Shown one piece after another: positions 39,167 to 50,364 of a stretch of 64,000 nt of DNA. Each line of letters starts with the position of its first letter. Within the stretch, counting starts at the first letter, position 1. The notes below the pieces were generated by a model that saw only the letters and a program-made list of their open reading frames with translations, was not told the origin of the DNA and ran no database searches. Made by a program: the position numbers and the translations under genes. Source of the stretch: Aphrophora alni (Eukaryota > Arthropoda > Insecta > Hemiptera > Aphrophoridae); NCBI GenBank assembly GCA_963513935.1, contig OY740774.1, positions 84,654,890 to 84,718,889 of the forward strand, written 5' to 3'.

Positions 39167-39388
39167 TATATGCGTCTTGACGAGTTTTTATATGTTTCAA
39201 TCCACTGTATTTCCTCCCGTTCAGTCTACAAATCTTCTTCCCTTCTTCATTACCCTTCCACCCCTAATAACCTCTCTCTCAAGAGAAAACAAACAGATAC
39301 TTCCCGTTTAGAATACTTAAATATAAAACTCGTTGAAGGTCTCAGTTTCCAAGCAGACAATTTTCTTGTGTTCGCAGTTTGCCAGTAA
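39167..39388 (+). CDS. Candidate terminal exon or short ORF, unrecognised
   Basis: A strong acceptor (poly-T then TTCAG, ending 39166) leads into 73 open codons in phase 0, with ATG as the second codon at 39170 and TAA at 39386-39388. An AATAAA lies at about 39410, as expected of a last exon. The product is Ser/Leu-rich, with RLDEF, KRKQTDTSR and FQADNFL, and has no motif I know. The opposite strand is also partly open across this region, which lowers confidence. Its phase-0 start does not match the phase-1 end of exon d, so if real it needs another exon or belongs to a different gene. Confidence 0.25.
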   Translation, partial: YMRLDEFLYVSIHCISSRSVYKSSSLLHYPSTPNNLSLKRKQTDTSRLEYLNIKLVEGLSFQADNFLVFAVCQ

Positions 39389-39855
39389 TATAAGAAATAT
39401 CGCAAGTAAGAATAAAGAGAAACAGCGATAGCTATTCGATTACCCAACTTGGCTGAGTTTCAAAAACACATCCCACTGTCTTTATATATGAAGATATTCT
39501 TGGGAAACTTAACAATGCTCTAAAGTATTTAAGGGACCGTACTGTATTAGTTTTGTTTAAATATTTCAAATTTAAATGTCTAACTATTGCAGTCTTTGGA
39601 AACTCTGTCATCCGGGACTGTTATACGTGCTTCGATTCTAAATGTAGGAGTTATTACTCAGCCAAGACACAAAGAATACTCGTGATAAACTCTTTAGCGG
39701 AAACAACTTTTGCTTTCATAATTATAAGCAAATTCAGTATTTACTTTATAACTAGAATAACCATTTTGAAATAACAAATATTATAAAGCGGACAAAATAA
39801 TTAAGAGAAGCAAAAAACAAATCTGGTTTATTAAGGAGTCTTGTGGACTGAATTA

Positions 39856-40340
39856 CTGATTGGCCTAAATAATGCTTGTCAGGTAATTTATTCTTTGTAG
39901 AGATGACACTCCTGTATAATATTCGTTAGAGGCTATGCTGACTAAGTGGTGGCAGACCTGAATAAGATGTGTCAGGGACTTTATTGATTGTACTGATGGT
40001 AGTCTTGAATAATATTTGTTAGTAGCTATGTTCACTTAGTATTGGCAGGTCTGAATAATATTTCTAGGGAACATTAATGTTTGGAATAATGACAGTCCTG
40101 GATAATATTATTTATTAAAGGATATGCTGATTAAATGGTGGCAGACGTGAGTAAGATTTTTCAGGGACTTTATTGTTTGGAATGATGGCAGTCCTAGATA
40201 ACATTTGTTAGAGGCTATGCTGATAAAGTAGTGGCAGACTTGAATGAGATTTGTCAGGAACTTTCTTTTTTGTAATAATGGCAGGCCTGGATACGATTTG
40301 ATAGTGACTCTGCTGACTAAGTGGTGGAAGGCTGAATTAG
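39856..40340. repeat. Minisatellite: 46-47-bp units alternating as a ~93-bp dimer
   Basis: About ten units start with TGGCAG/TGACAG. Odd and even units differ consistently. One type has CTGGATAATATTTGTTAGAG and TATGCTGACTAAG. The other has CCTGAATAAGATTTGTCAGG and GACTTTATTGTTTGG. Copies are diverged, with a few 1-3-bp length changes. Confidence 0.85.
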
Positions 40341-40989
40341 ATTAATGTAAAAGCTTGTGTAAAATGGTCTGACTTATCCGACCAATAATGAAACTTAACA
40401 CACTTATTTTTATTATATTTTAATCACTTAACACAATAAAGTAAAATAATTGATATAAAATCGTTCTCTATTTGATTTATCAGTTTGTATTAAAATTAAC
40501 ATTGCATTAATCTGGTTAAGTGTTGAAGTGACCACATCTACATTTAATAAATTAGTGTTAGTATGTTTGATTATTTACATCATCATCAGTATAAAGTGAT
40601 TAATTAATCAATGATTTGGATGGGGATATTATTTTGTAACAATGAATTTAATTGCTTATTTGATGAAAAAGTCTTAATAGACAAATAAACCATTTGAACT
40701 ATTATATTGTATTATGTATTAAGTTCTTGAATTATTAAAAAATAACGTGATTTTTTTTCCTGGAGGTTTACAAATTATTTTACAAAATGGTTACAAATTA
40801 GCTCAAATCCACGAGAGGGTATACACAATAGCTACTTGAAAGAAATATTCTTTTGTTGAAGTGAAAGTTTATTATTAACTTGGGAGTTATTGTAAATGTA
40901 AAGATTTTTGAACTACATAATTAATTATTTTTTATTTCAGTTGTAAAGTGTTTTAAGTAAGAGCGTATAAAGACTGGGAAATTTTGTTC

Positions 40990-41245
40990 TATTATTTTTT
41001 GTCCTTAACAAGGACTATTGGTCCGCCTTCAAAATACAACATCCCTTTGGCCCATAAATTGTTTTTTGTGTTGCTGATATTATAAAATTACTTCTGAAAA
41101 CTGTGTCTGTGAATACGAAATTGCATCCAGAGAAACTTACCTGTGACTTGCCACAAACACTTGTAAAGGGAATGACAATTATTAAGGAATGATTGACAGT
41201 GGGTGGAGGAGGGGACAAGTCAAGTTTTACCCGTGTCACAATTCA
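40990..41245 (+). repeat. Local duplication R5, intact copy
   Basis: Shared with the neighbouring interrupted copy: ATTATAAAATTACT(T/C)CTGAAAA, TCTGTGAATAC, GAAACT(T/A)ACCTG, ACTTGTAAAGGGAATGACA and TTGACAGT. The unbroken order here shows what the second copy looked like before its insertion. Confidence 0.7.
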
Positions 41246-41449
41246 AGTCCTTCTACAGCAATTGATCTTTCACACAGGGCAATGCACACATAAGTAGCCT
41301 GAACGAAATACTCTACAGTTACAAGGAATGTTTAAAATTAACGTAGGAGTGATTTTTCTTCTGTTCAAAATTATATTAACAGAGTTCTGATAAAGATCGG
41401 ATCTAAAATGAATGTAAACTTTTTTTTTAATTGTATTATTATTTTTCGT

Positions 41450-42310
41450 TTTTAACAAGGAGTAATAAAATTAATTGCCGTCTGTAGACCCCTACAAGAA
41501 TCATCATCACCTAGCCTTATAATTTGTTTCATTATGTTTTTCTATATTATAAAATTACTCCTGAAAATAGTAAAGAATATAATAAAATTGCCTTTATTAT
41601 GGACGAGGTTAGGACTATTAAGCCGTCTCATCCACCTATGTACACAATTACAGACATAATTTTACATTAAAAAAAAAATACATTGATTTTCAAATAGTAA
41701 TTATTAAAAGGGAAAGAAAATAACAATAACCTAATTACATAGGAAATTTAACAAACAATCATATTATATTATATACAAAAAGTAAAAGAATTAATTGTCT
41801 ATTTGTGGTCTTTCAAAACATTAACTCATACAAATAACACAATTTAACAAGCTACTTTATCATACCTCATAACTGGAATGCATTCTCCATTTTATCCATA
41901 AAGTAAAACTTTAGCAGTTTTGAAAACAAGACGCGGCAGTCAATTGTCTTATTAATTGCATCTGTGAGTGAATTCCACAAACGACAAAAGGACACAGTAA
42001 ATGAGCGGTGGTAAAGCAAGAATAGTGGAGATCTGGATATAATAATATAAGAATGTGAAAGGAAAGTAGGTTGTTGTGTTTTAAAATGTTAAGACCTTTA
42101 TATGGTATCAAGTCGAATATAAAACGTATACAGCAATTCTATGCCCGCTGAAGTCTGCTTAAAAGTACAGGTAACCAGAGCTTTTGTATCTGTGAATACA
42201 AAACGGAATCCCGGGAAACTAACCTGTTAGTTGTTACAAGTACTTGTAAAGGGAATGACATTTAATAAGGATGGATTGACAGTAAGGGGGGAGGGACGTG
42301 ACCTAAATAA
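41450..42310 (+). repeat. Local duplication R5, copy split by an insertion
   Basis: The left half (to about 41572) ends at ATTACTCCTGAAAATAG. The right half resumes at about 42186 with GTATCTGTGAATAC. In the intact copy these are adjacent. The intervening 0.6 kb is a LINE fragment on the opposite strand. Confidence 0.65.
41573..42185 (-). mobile_element. 5'-truncated non-LTR retrotransposon fragment
   Basis: On the minus strand the coding remnants run NCCIRFIFDL, with a stop just before it (about 42142-42100), then, in another frame, RSFTVSFCRLWNSL...FSKLLKFYF (about 42010-41895). These are the C-terminal pattern of many animal LINE reverse-transcriptase ORFs: the QN.CIRFI box and the FT....RLWN.L...I box. 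Frameshifts and stops show it is dead. A 3' UTR follows, with AATAAA in the minus-strand sequence CCATAATAAAGGC near 41597. The left edge is therefore the 3' end and the right edge the 5' truncation point. No clear target duplication is visible. Confidence 0.6.
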
Positions 42311-42479
42311 CGACCTACCGTTTTAACCAATGTAAAATTTTTATTTTATTATTTAACATTTTTACCGCAAATTCTTTAAATTTATATAAATGTTAGTAAT
42401 ACATTACTTTTATAATTTCTTTATTTTGCTAATAGTGTATATGCTTATTGTAATGCGGTATATAACTTTTAGCGAGCAC

Positions 42480-42685
42480 AGGCTTGGCAATCCCCATATC
42501 TCCTAGCTGGATCTACAACTTTTTCAAGTTGTCTCGGGTTAAATATCCTTCTTTCATTTTATTTATCAGTTCTCTCTTGACCATGGCGGTATTAGAGTCT
42601 TCCTAAGCTATAGGTCTTTATTTTAATGTTCATTTCTTCCTTTTTCATAAGGCGATGATAAGCAATGACATTTTAGTCAAAAATT
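42480..42685 (+). repeat. Dispersed repeat R2, copy 5
   Basis: It carries CCTAGCTGGATCTACAACTT, TTTCAAGTTGTCTCGGG, TTATCAGTTCTCTCTTGACC, TATTAGAGTCTTCC, GTCTTTATTTTAATG and CATAAGGCGATGATAAG. It is one of the most complete copies. Confidence 0.65.
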
Positions 42686-43059
42686 TAGATTAATCTCAGA
42701 TGTTCCAAACTCTCAAATTGCAACAATGCATAAAATATCAGTTGTTCCAGACGAAGCAGCGAGAGTAGGTTGTGAATAAAATACAAGCTTCAGTAGGGTC
42801 CTGGATGTGACTTTTGAATTATTAAACGAATGTGAAATGAGATGAAAAGCTTACCTCACTTTTCTTCAACAACACCTTGTGTTTGGTGGTTTTCCAAACA
42901 GCACTACGTTTGGTATAAGACATTAATCCATAGTTTATGTACTACATTGATTAATTGCTACCATATTTTTACGCATGTTTTAGTTAGTAATGAGTAGTAA
43001 GTAGTAAGACTGAAAACTTTTAATTACAAAGAAAAACTAGGTTATTTATGTCTTCCATC

Positions 43060-43215
43060 TGAAACAAGGGCTCAAAGGGGATGGTCTGGGACCACGCTTT
43101 TTAACATCGTTTTAATATGTTATCTAAAAGCGGCTTGTTGCTATACACAAAACACTCTTCAATTGATAACATGTGTGAATGATACGGTTATGAATAAAGC
43201 AAGGAGGTGTACTTT
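43060..43215 (+). pseudogene. Reverse-transcriptase fragment (non-LTR, RTE-like), degraded
   Basis: Reading in several frames gives KQGLKGDGLGPRF, the GLRQGD.LSP box of non-LTR reverse transcriptases. A hydrophobic stretch and HKTLFN follow, then ITCVNDTVMNKARR in the position of the YADD catalytic box, with the first Asp replaced. Internal stops (TAA, TAA, TGA) and frame changes show it is inactive. The fragment stops soon after the catalytic box. A separate fragment at 44895 overlaps the same box, so these are two different copies. Confidence 0.5.
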
Positions 43216-44894
43216 ACTTGGGGCCGCAAGTGACATGGGTTGCTTCGTCTTTTTCAAATGTGTTGAAATGCAATTACAGGTGTAGGACTGGTAAAGTAAA
43301 CTACAACTAATCACTAGTTGTAGGCTATCGTAGGGCGTAGCCTATACTATACACAGTGTTACTTTAATGTTTCTGTGAATAGTAGACATCGCTTCTTATG
43401 TGATTTATTACATTCAACAAATCTTTTTGTAAACCCATGTAGCTACTGTCTAGAGAGCAGAGTGACGCGATTATCTCTTTAGACCAAGAACTAACAGTAA
43501 ATAGTACCAATGCTACTGTACACTTAACAAAATACCACTTGCACAGAGAAATAATAAAAGTAAAATTCCTTATGAGCGGTTAGCTCTTTGAGATTGTGAA
43601 TTACATTCTTTGAATCACAATGGTAGTACATAATTCTGTACATATTAATATATATATATATATAAAATCCATGCCGCTGACTGCCTTAATTAAAAAAATT
43701 AAAAAACGATCTTTACGACTGGTGGGCGTCGGTAGGTAACGTAAACGATCTTGAATACTGTTTATGATTTATTCTAAATACAAGTTACTAGAACGTTATA
43801 TCAAGTTCTAAGGTAAATCACACAAAAATAAGTATAACTGTTAAGAAGATTGTAACGATATCAAACTAATCATTTAGTTAAGCTAGCAAAAGATTCCACC
43901 CCCAGAAATAAGAGTTAGTGCTAATAAAAATTAAAAAAGGGCAAGCCGTGGCAATAAATTGTATGTTAAATGTTAAAGTTTTAAATTGTTTTTTGTAAAG
44001 AAAAAAAAGATTTCATTAGTGAAGAGAAAAAAATAATCTTGGTAAAATAAGTGTTGATGTCAAAAAAAAAAAATTTAGAGAAAGTTTTGAATATTGTGTA
44101 AAATAAATAAATCATAGTAAGGAAGTTAAAATTAGGTTAAGGAATGTGTGAAGAGTGAATGCCTAATTAGTTAAGAACATTTTGAGTTAATAAATGTAAT
44201 TGTTTTCTAATATTTAAAATCTTGTATTAAAGTAAATGCCCTAAGGAAAGGTAATGTTTTAAGATAATTTGTAACTCTTTGATATACAAAAATAGGTTTT
44301 AATTAAAATAAATTAAAACATCAAAAAGTATTATGTGGATAAGTTTATATTTTTTGTGGACTAGTATTGTTTGAAACGCTTAAAAATTAGTTGTTAATTC
44401 GTTCCTTTTTTTGTACTATTATAGAGCTTTAATACTTTCAAAGTACACTTTGTTCCTAGTCAGAGCACGTACATTTTTCCCTTGAAACCTTTAAACTATG
44501 TTTCAAGTGTTAGCCAAATAATAAGGAAAATGAAATTTAAAAACCTTTTACAAATATCGTTCAGTCTAGTTTCATAATGAATGTTATGTTAGTGAATTTC
44601 ATAATGATCGATACCTTTTTGCACGGAATTTTTACTCCCAAAAACAGAGGAAATGACTGATGTTAGTTAAAACAAACCTTTACTTTTATCTGTCAGTAAC
44701 ATTTATAATATGCTAGGACTTATGGAACATACTGTATATTGTTATTCTACACACAAGTGGTAACCTATAATATATCTCTCAGCAGGTAAAGCTATCTATT
44801 TGTATTCATGGGATATGCTCTTGTCCTATCATACTACGTAATATATTCTTGCAGTAAGATTAGGTTACTGCCATATTTAAATACATCTTTATAG

Positions 44895-45650
44895 ATATGA
44901 CATATCAGTAAACTGTACACATGTATTGCAATGATAACATATGTAAATGATAACAACATTACACGATTATTAATTAAAGCAAGGTGGCGTATATCGGATT
45001 TAAGAAGAAATGGACTCAATATCAACCAGGAAAATACCAAAATACTAACACAGTCTGTAAGAAGTAAAGATAAAAACTGTCAAAATATCTCCTATTGTGA
45101 CCACAATCTGGAGAGTGCAGAAACTTCATGAACGATAACTAACTCCATTGAATGAAACGATGACTTAAGTTGGCTTATAACTATAGTTGTCTTTAGTAAC
45201 CACAATGAAATTCAAAGTCCATTGGAAAACAAAAATGCACCTATAATAAACTATAACAACTGTTCTCTGGTGTGGGAACGAAAACTGAACACTTACTCAA
45301 GCGCCAGATAATTTCGCTGATCCCCTCGAGGAGGTAATTTTAAGAAGAATCCCAGATGGGGATGAAAACTGATGGAGAGTAAAATACGAGTTGTACAGAT
45401 TCTTCAACTACCACACATCTCTAGTCTAATTAAAATTCGAAAGCTACATTATCAGATCGCATACGTCAGTGATGGGTTAATACCTTAATCGGACGTCCTA
45501 AGGCGACCTGTGGTGGGTAGACACGAAAGAGCACAGATACTCAGTATAAAGAACGGGATGACAGTACCCTATTACGCCACAATCGTGACGATTTCAGGAG
45601 GGTCGTTTAAGACATCAGGGCTCTACTTGGTCATAGAAGAAAAGGTAAGC
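44895..45650 (+). pseudogene. Reverse-transcriptase C-terminal fragment (RTE-like non-LTR), degraded
   Basis: The 5' part is open (44931-45131) and reads ITYVNDNNIT in place of the YADD box, then DLRRNGLNINQENTKIL, matching the GL.IN..KTK.M motif after the palm domain. Further along, interrupted by stops and frame changes, are EEVILRRIPDG, WRVKYELY, SSLIKIRKLHYQIAYVSDG, RRPVVGRH and RDDFRRVV. These follow the RTE-type order LRRI.G, WR..YN.ELY, IK.RRLRW.GHV.RM, P.GRR..GRP and D..WR.I. It is long dead. No 3' tail or target duplication was found. Confidence 0.6.
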
Positions 45651-46699
45651 TTCGTTTAATATAATTTTTAATAGACTGGTGTAGGTCAATTTTGATTGTA
45701 AAAATACTTGGTATTACAAACACCCACATGGAGACTCTGTTAATAGGGAGAGGGGCAGTTCAGTTAGTTTAGGCGAGAGATGTAAGTTTATCTCACTAGA
45801 ATTCGGACTACTATATACGAACCATTCAGTTGCCTTTTCCTTTTGTTAGTTACTTAATTACTTCCCCGTCTAAATCACTCTTATCAGGTTCTTATCGAAT
45901 GTCTACTAAAATCTAACCGTCAAGAGGGTGAAATACTAAAATATAAATTCATTTTTATTTACAGAATGTGTAAGGTATCTTTCTTGCAATAAAAATACGA
46001 TACCTATAAAATAGAACTATAGGTAATTCAAATTCATGGTACAGCAGCTAAATAAATGTAAAGCAACTTCAATTGAATTGAAGTGTTTGCGACATCAAAG
46101 TTTATTATGTATTGGAGAGTTCTTTATCTGCTTGATTACACTCCACCTGTTGAATCTTTAGTATCACTTTCAGTTTCGTGGTTCTGTGAGTAGTAAACCA
46201 CTTGAATGTTTTAAATCATTCAATAAACCGATCTTATAAACTCAATATGGCACTGTCTAACGTTTCAAGTGACACAACATTATTCATAACCCTAGAAGTA
46301 ACTGTATACAGCTACTGTACACTTGGAACACAAAACCACGAATTGGAAGTAATAATAAAATTTAAATGCTTTATGGGTAGCCTGCTACTTGCTTTGTGAT
46401 CGTGATTTACGCTTCATTGGGATCAGAGTGGTAACATTATGCTGAACCGACCAATGTTTATAAATCCTGGAATGATTTCTGACTTATCTGATAAGCAGTT
46501 TAGTACTGCTACCGTTTTGTCTCGCAGAAGGTGTGTAGAATGTTTTGCATCTTTTAAATGAGATATGTGTACTTGGCTATGATGTTAGAAATTACTGATT
46601 TCACAGAATTACATCTAAATATTTTAGTTAATGTGGTAGAGCTGTTGGAAAACTTCTCGTAGAGGATCGGGAATTAGATGACACGTTTCACAATTCAGC

Positions 46700-46930
46700 C
46701 GTTATAGGTTTTTTGGTTTCCCCCATTGTTTAAAAGCGAAAAACCTCTCGATCATCTTATGAAAAAATAATAAATTAAGAACCTCTAGTTCTCGAATATC
46801 TAATAAAGTCCGGGTTGGAGGAGACTAAAAGTTGGTCAAGAAAGACCTGATAGGACATATGAAAGAGAGGGATCTAACACAAAACAGGTGAAGATTTCTC
46901 AAGTTTGCCAAGCCGGTAATCAAAAGAATG
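46700..46930 (-). repeat. Dispersed repeat R2, copy 6
   Basis: On the plus strand it reads GCGAAAAACCTCTCGATCAT, CTTATGAAAAAATAATAA, TAATAAAGTCCGGGTTGG, GTCAAGAAAGACCTGATAGG and ATGAAAGAGAGGGATCTAAC. This is the complement of the R2 order. Confidence 0.6.
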
Positions 46931-47340
46931 AACCAGTAAGGGGTTTCTTTCTCTGCTAATTATGTTCATCAAAAGATTTGTAATTGAACATGTGATTATT
47001 CATTAAAATATCTTAATTTGTCCGATAATTCAAACGTATCAGGTGAATTTTGTTCTTGGTTATGTCCAACATATAGGACACGTAACTACTAAAAATCGTA
47101 TTTAATGTAACATTTGTTATATCTGTTCGAATACGATTATTGTGATAACGTAGTATCACTGAGGATGACGACTTTGTTATTGAAACGCGTTTGATTAAGT
47201 AAACATAATTTTTGTGAGATCTTGTGTTCGACTTTGGTTGTATCTAATATTATCTCACAAGTCAAGCTCAATATTAATTTATAATGTATTACATATTACA
47301 ATTATTACAAAACTACTTATTTCCATTAAGTAGGACGAGT

Positions 47341-47798
47341 AGTAAAGTTTAATTACTTATCAATACTCACTAACCTTGTTTTCATAATGAAGTTTACTAC
47401 TCATCACTACTCAATAACCTTGTTTTCATAATGAAGTTTAACTACTCATCACTACTCACTAACCATGTTTTCATACTGAAGTTTTATTACTCATCACTAC
47501 TCACCAACCTTGTTTTCATAATGAAGTTTAATTAGTCCTCTATACTCACTAACCTTGTTTCCATAATAAAGTTTAATAAAATTACTCATCACTACTCAAT
47601 AACCTTGTTTCCATAATGAAGTTTAATAAAATTACTCATTACTACTCACCAACCTTGTTTTCATAATGAAGTTTTATTACTCAACACTACTCAGTAACCT
47701 TGTTTCCATAATGAAGTTTAATAAAATTACACATTACTACTCACTAACCTTGTTTTCATAATGAAGTTTTATTACTCATCAATACTCACTAACCTTGT
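47341..47798. repeat. Minisatellite with 51- and 57-bp units
   Basis: About nine units are built on ACTCA(C/A)(T/C)AACCTTGTTTTC, then ATAATGAAGTTT, then AATTACTCATCACT. Several units carry an extra AATAAA after GAAGTTT, giving the longer form, and those units tend to have TTTCC instead of TTTTC. Confidence 0.9.
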
Positions 47799-48540
47799 AA
47801 TGAACTATAACCTTCCAATAAATGAGAATAAAATCATAGAAAAATGAAAAAAAAAAAAACAAGGTAATTAAACTATGCACACTTTCGGTTGTACTTAATT
47901 GAAAAGTTAAAGTTAGATACGATTTTAAAAGTTTTCAGTCGTTTTCCAACTTCATTCCAAGTTGGCAAAAGTAATTTGAAAGCAATTTCACAAATAAAAG
48001 GAATTTTATATTTATTGAAATGGATGAAGTTTTTATTTTGATTCCCATTAGACAGATTCTAACTGAACGTATACGGTATAGTGTATATACTAGTGGCGAT
48101 TCTTGCATGTAGGATTTGAGACCCCATCCTACAAATTGAATATTTTTGTAAACATTAAATTGATAAGTACAGTAATATAATCTTTAAAGAGAAAAAGTTA
48201 TTGTTTGATAATTATCTTGTCCTGATGTCGTCGTGAAGGACACTGTTAAACAAACTGAATCGCTACGCCCTTTTCCTAGCCAGTTGATATAGAATATAGT
48301 CCGTTGTTTGCATAGAGTGATATACAAATTAATGAGGATGTAGGTTTCCGTTGTCGTCTCAGTAATAAGAAATGTTAAACACACTGGTGGTTATTATTAT
48401 ATTGTTATTTTGGTAGCCCTAAACATTATCATGTTGTTCAATAGTGCTTGTTTAAAGATTTACTAATTTAGAATAATAAGATTTACTAAAATACAGGTAA
48501 TGGGAAAGTTAATTGTAAATCTCGTTGCTAATTATCATTA

Positions 48541-48871
48541 CAATACAAACAAGTCTTAAAGCCTGTGTGGACTTACGGATTACAGCTATGCGGTTGTACA
48601 AAGAAGTCTAGCATAAAAAAACATACAAACCTTTCAAAATAAGGTGCTCCGATGTATTGTTGATGCACCATGGTATATAAGAAATGACAACTTGCATAGG
48701 GATTTGCAAATAGATACGGTTAGAGAAGAAATAAAAAAGCAAGCAAGCAAGCACAGACAACGCATTGAACAACATGAGCATCCGGAGATACGCAGATTGA
48801 TGGATACAACTGGTTTAATTAGAAGACTGAAACGAATAAAACCATTGGACTTAATGGACTTTAGACATTAA
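48541..48871 (+). pseudogene. C-terminal piece of a Jockey-clade reverse transcriptase, frameshifted
   Basis: It opens with KQVLKPVWTYGLQL, the conserved LKP.WTYG.QLWG box that follows the palm and thumb of Jockey-type RTs. At the A-run 48615-48621 the frame shifts by one base. It then continues as FQNKVLRCIVDAPWY, IRNDNLHRDL, TVREEI, the RRLKR box and a TAA at 48869-48871. These are the standard C-terminal blocks of insect Jockey ORF2. The catalytic domain is absent because the copy is 5'-truncated, so the fragment is non-functional. Assignment to the Jockey group is strong, but the exact family cannot be given. Confidence 0.8.
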
Positions 48872-48981
48872 GGGAGTAATGACCAATGGGTTATTTTCCC
48901 TCAAAGTGTATATGTTAATAAATGAAAATAATAGATGGGCTTGTTCTCAGTTATAATTAAAAAAAAATTTAAATAAAAAAA
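48541..48981 (+). mobile_element. 5'-truncated Jockey-like non-LTR insertion with 8-bp TSD
   Basis: TATCATTA occurs on both sides (48533-48540 and 48982-48989). The 441-bp insert starts directly in coding sequence and ends in an A-rich tail (about 48958-48981), with AATAAATG at about 48919. Truncated 5' end, A-rich 3' end and target duplication are all signatures of target-primed reverse transcription. Host repeat R1 continues on both sides. Confidence 0.85.
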
Positions 48982-49040
48982 TATCATTAGATGACCAGTT
49001 TGTAATAACCAATATTTTAAAGTATTATTATATTCTATTA

Positions 49041-50364
49041 AATAATTTGTTTTTGTGAATTTATAATTTTTCTAGACGGTTTAAAATTATGGTATAAATC
49101 ATTATTAGGAATAACTTGACAAAAGTAAGGACAACTTTCCTCACTAAACTTTAGGGGCTTTTAACTTGCGACACTGACTGGAATAATTATGTCACGTACA
49201 GGAAGTGGACAGACGTGGCTTTTGTGATTTCTACTTTTACGAAACATATTGTGGTTAATTTGTTCTGATGTCAAAATTCTTGTCTTGATAACTGATGATT
49301 ATATTTGAGTTGATAATAAAACACAGAAGCTTACAGTATTGTGTGTTTTACAGATAGTAAACTTGAGTTTAAATGTTAAGATATTTCCTAGCGTGAAACT
49401 TAAAGATAACAACAAATTCATGTGTGCATCATGATATTTAGTCATCTCCATCAAACAATAAAACATATTTTCTTAATGTATAAAATTTATTTAAATTGGT
49501 TTTATTTATTGACCAAACACATAACTTTCTTTATACTACCTAAATGTGAGAAAGTAAACCACATAATAACTAAAAGTTTATTTTACATAATGAAGTAATA
49601 TTGTAAGTTACTGTTTATAGAGACAGCTGGAGGTATCTACATAATTTACTTGTATAAATAATAATAATAATAATATGTATAATTTTATTCCATTTATAAT
49701 TTTACATATGTAAATAAACTCCTCTTTTTGTGTGGAATTCATGTCCAGGTATGAGACTGCTAGTACTGATAAAAAATATTATTAGATTTGTCTGAATTGA
49801 AACAAATAATAAACTTAGACGACTCACTACAGCGTGTATCAGTCGGAAATAATAAGATGTTATCAATACAGATACAAAAAGTTACGTATTTAATCTCTAT
49901 AACAGTTTGCAAATCTACAACAAACTACAGTTAGAAATTAGGCTCTGAGAACGACTACAATTTCTAAAGCAACTTCACTTATATTTAAGTATTATGCAAA
50001 GAAAGTTAATTATCTTTACTCAAAAGCCACTGCTTCAATTTTATTATAATTTTTACTTTAAACGCAAGTTTTTATGGTTTGTTTAATATTTTAAAGCCTA
50101 AATAAAGAAAGCTTTTCCTAAAAATCGATTTGTAAACTTTTCGCCTTATAAATTCACTGGGTTCATGAAATATTAACACTTGATCATAGTTTCAGAGTAA
50201 AGCAGATAAAATTTTATAAATAAACATTTGACCTACTCGTTAAGAAATCACCAACTTAGAAAAAAAACCGTTTTTTTAAACTTACTCTACGAAGTATATT
50301 GTAAGTATAGTAATCACAAACAATTTCAACCTCTGCTTTTTGACGATGCATTTCATGGCTTCAG
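49041..50364. other. AT-rich DNA, nothing supported
   Basis: A short (AAT)n run lies near 49656-49674. A possible 47-bp exon follows at 50365-50411 (acceptor TTTCATGGCTTCAG, donor TAC|GTAAGC, two leading bases then 15 codons with CRHCRC). I treat it only as a lead. Confidence 0.35.

Larger units (their letters stand above)
48105..49040 (+). repeat. Dispersed repeat R1, copy 5, split by a Jockey-like insertion
   Basis: The left part (48105-48540) has TGTAGGATTTG, GCATAGAGTGATATAC, TGAGGATGTAGG, GTTATTTTGGTAGCCC, GATTTACTAAAAT and AAATCTCGTTGCTAATTATC. The right part (from 48982) resumes with TATCATTAGATGACCAG and TAACCAATATTTTAAAG, the tail seen in copies 1 and 3. Confidence 0.65.
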
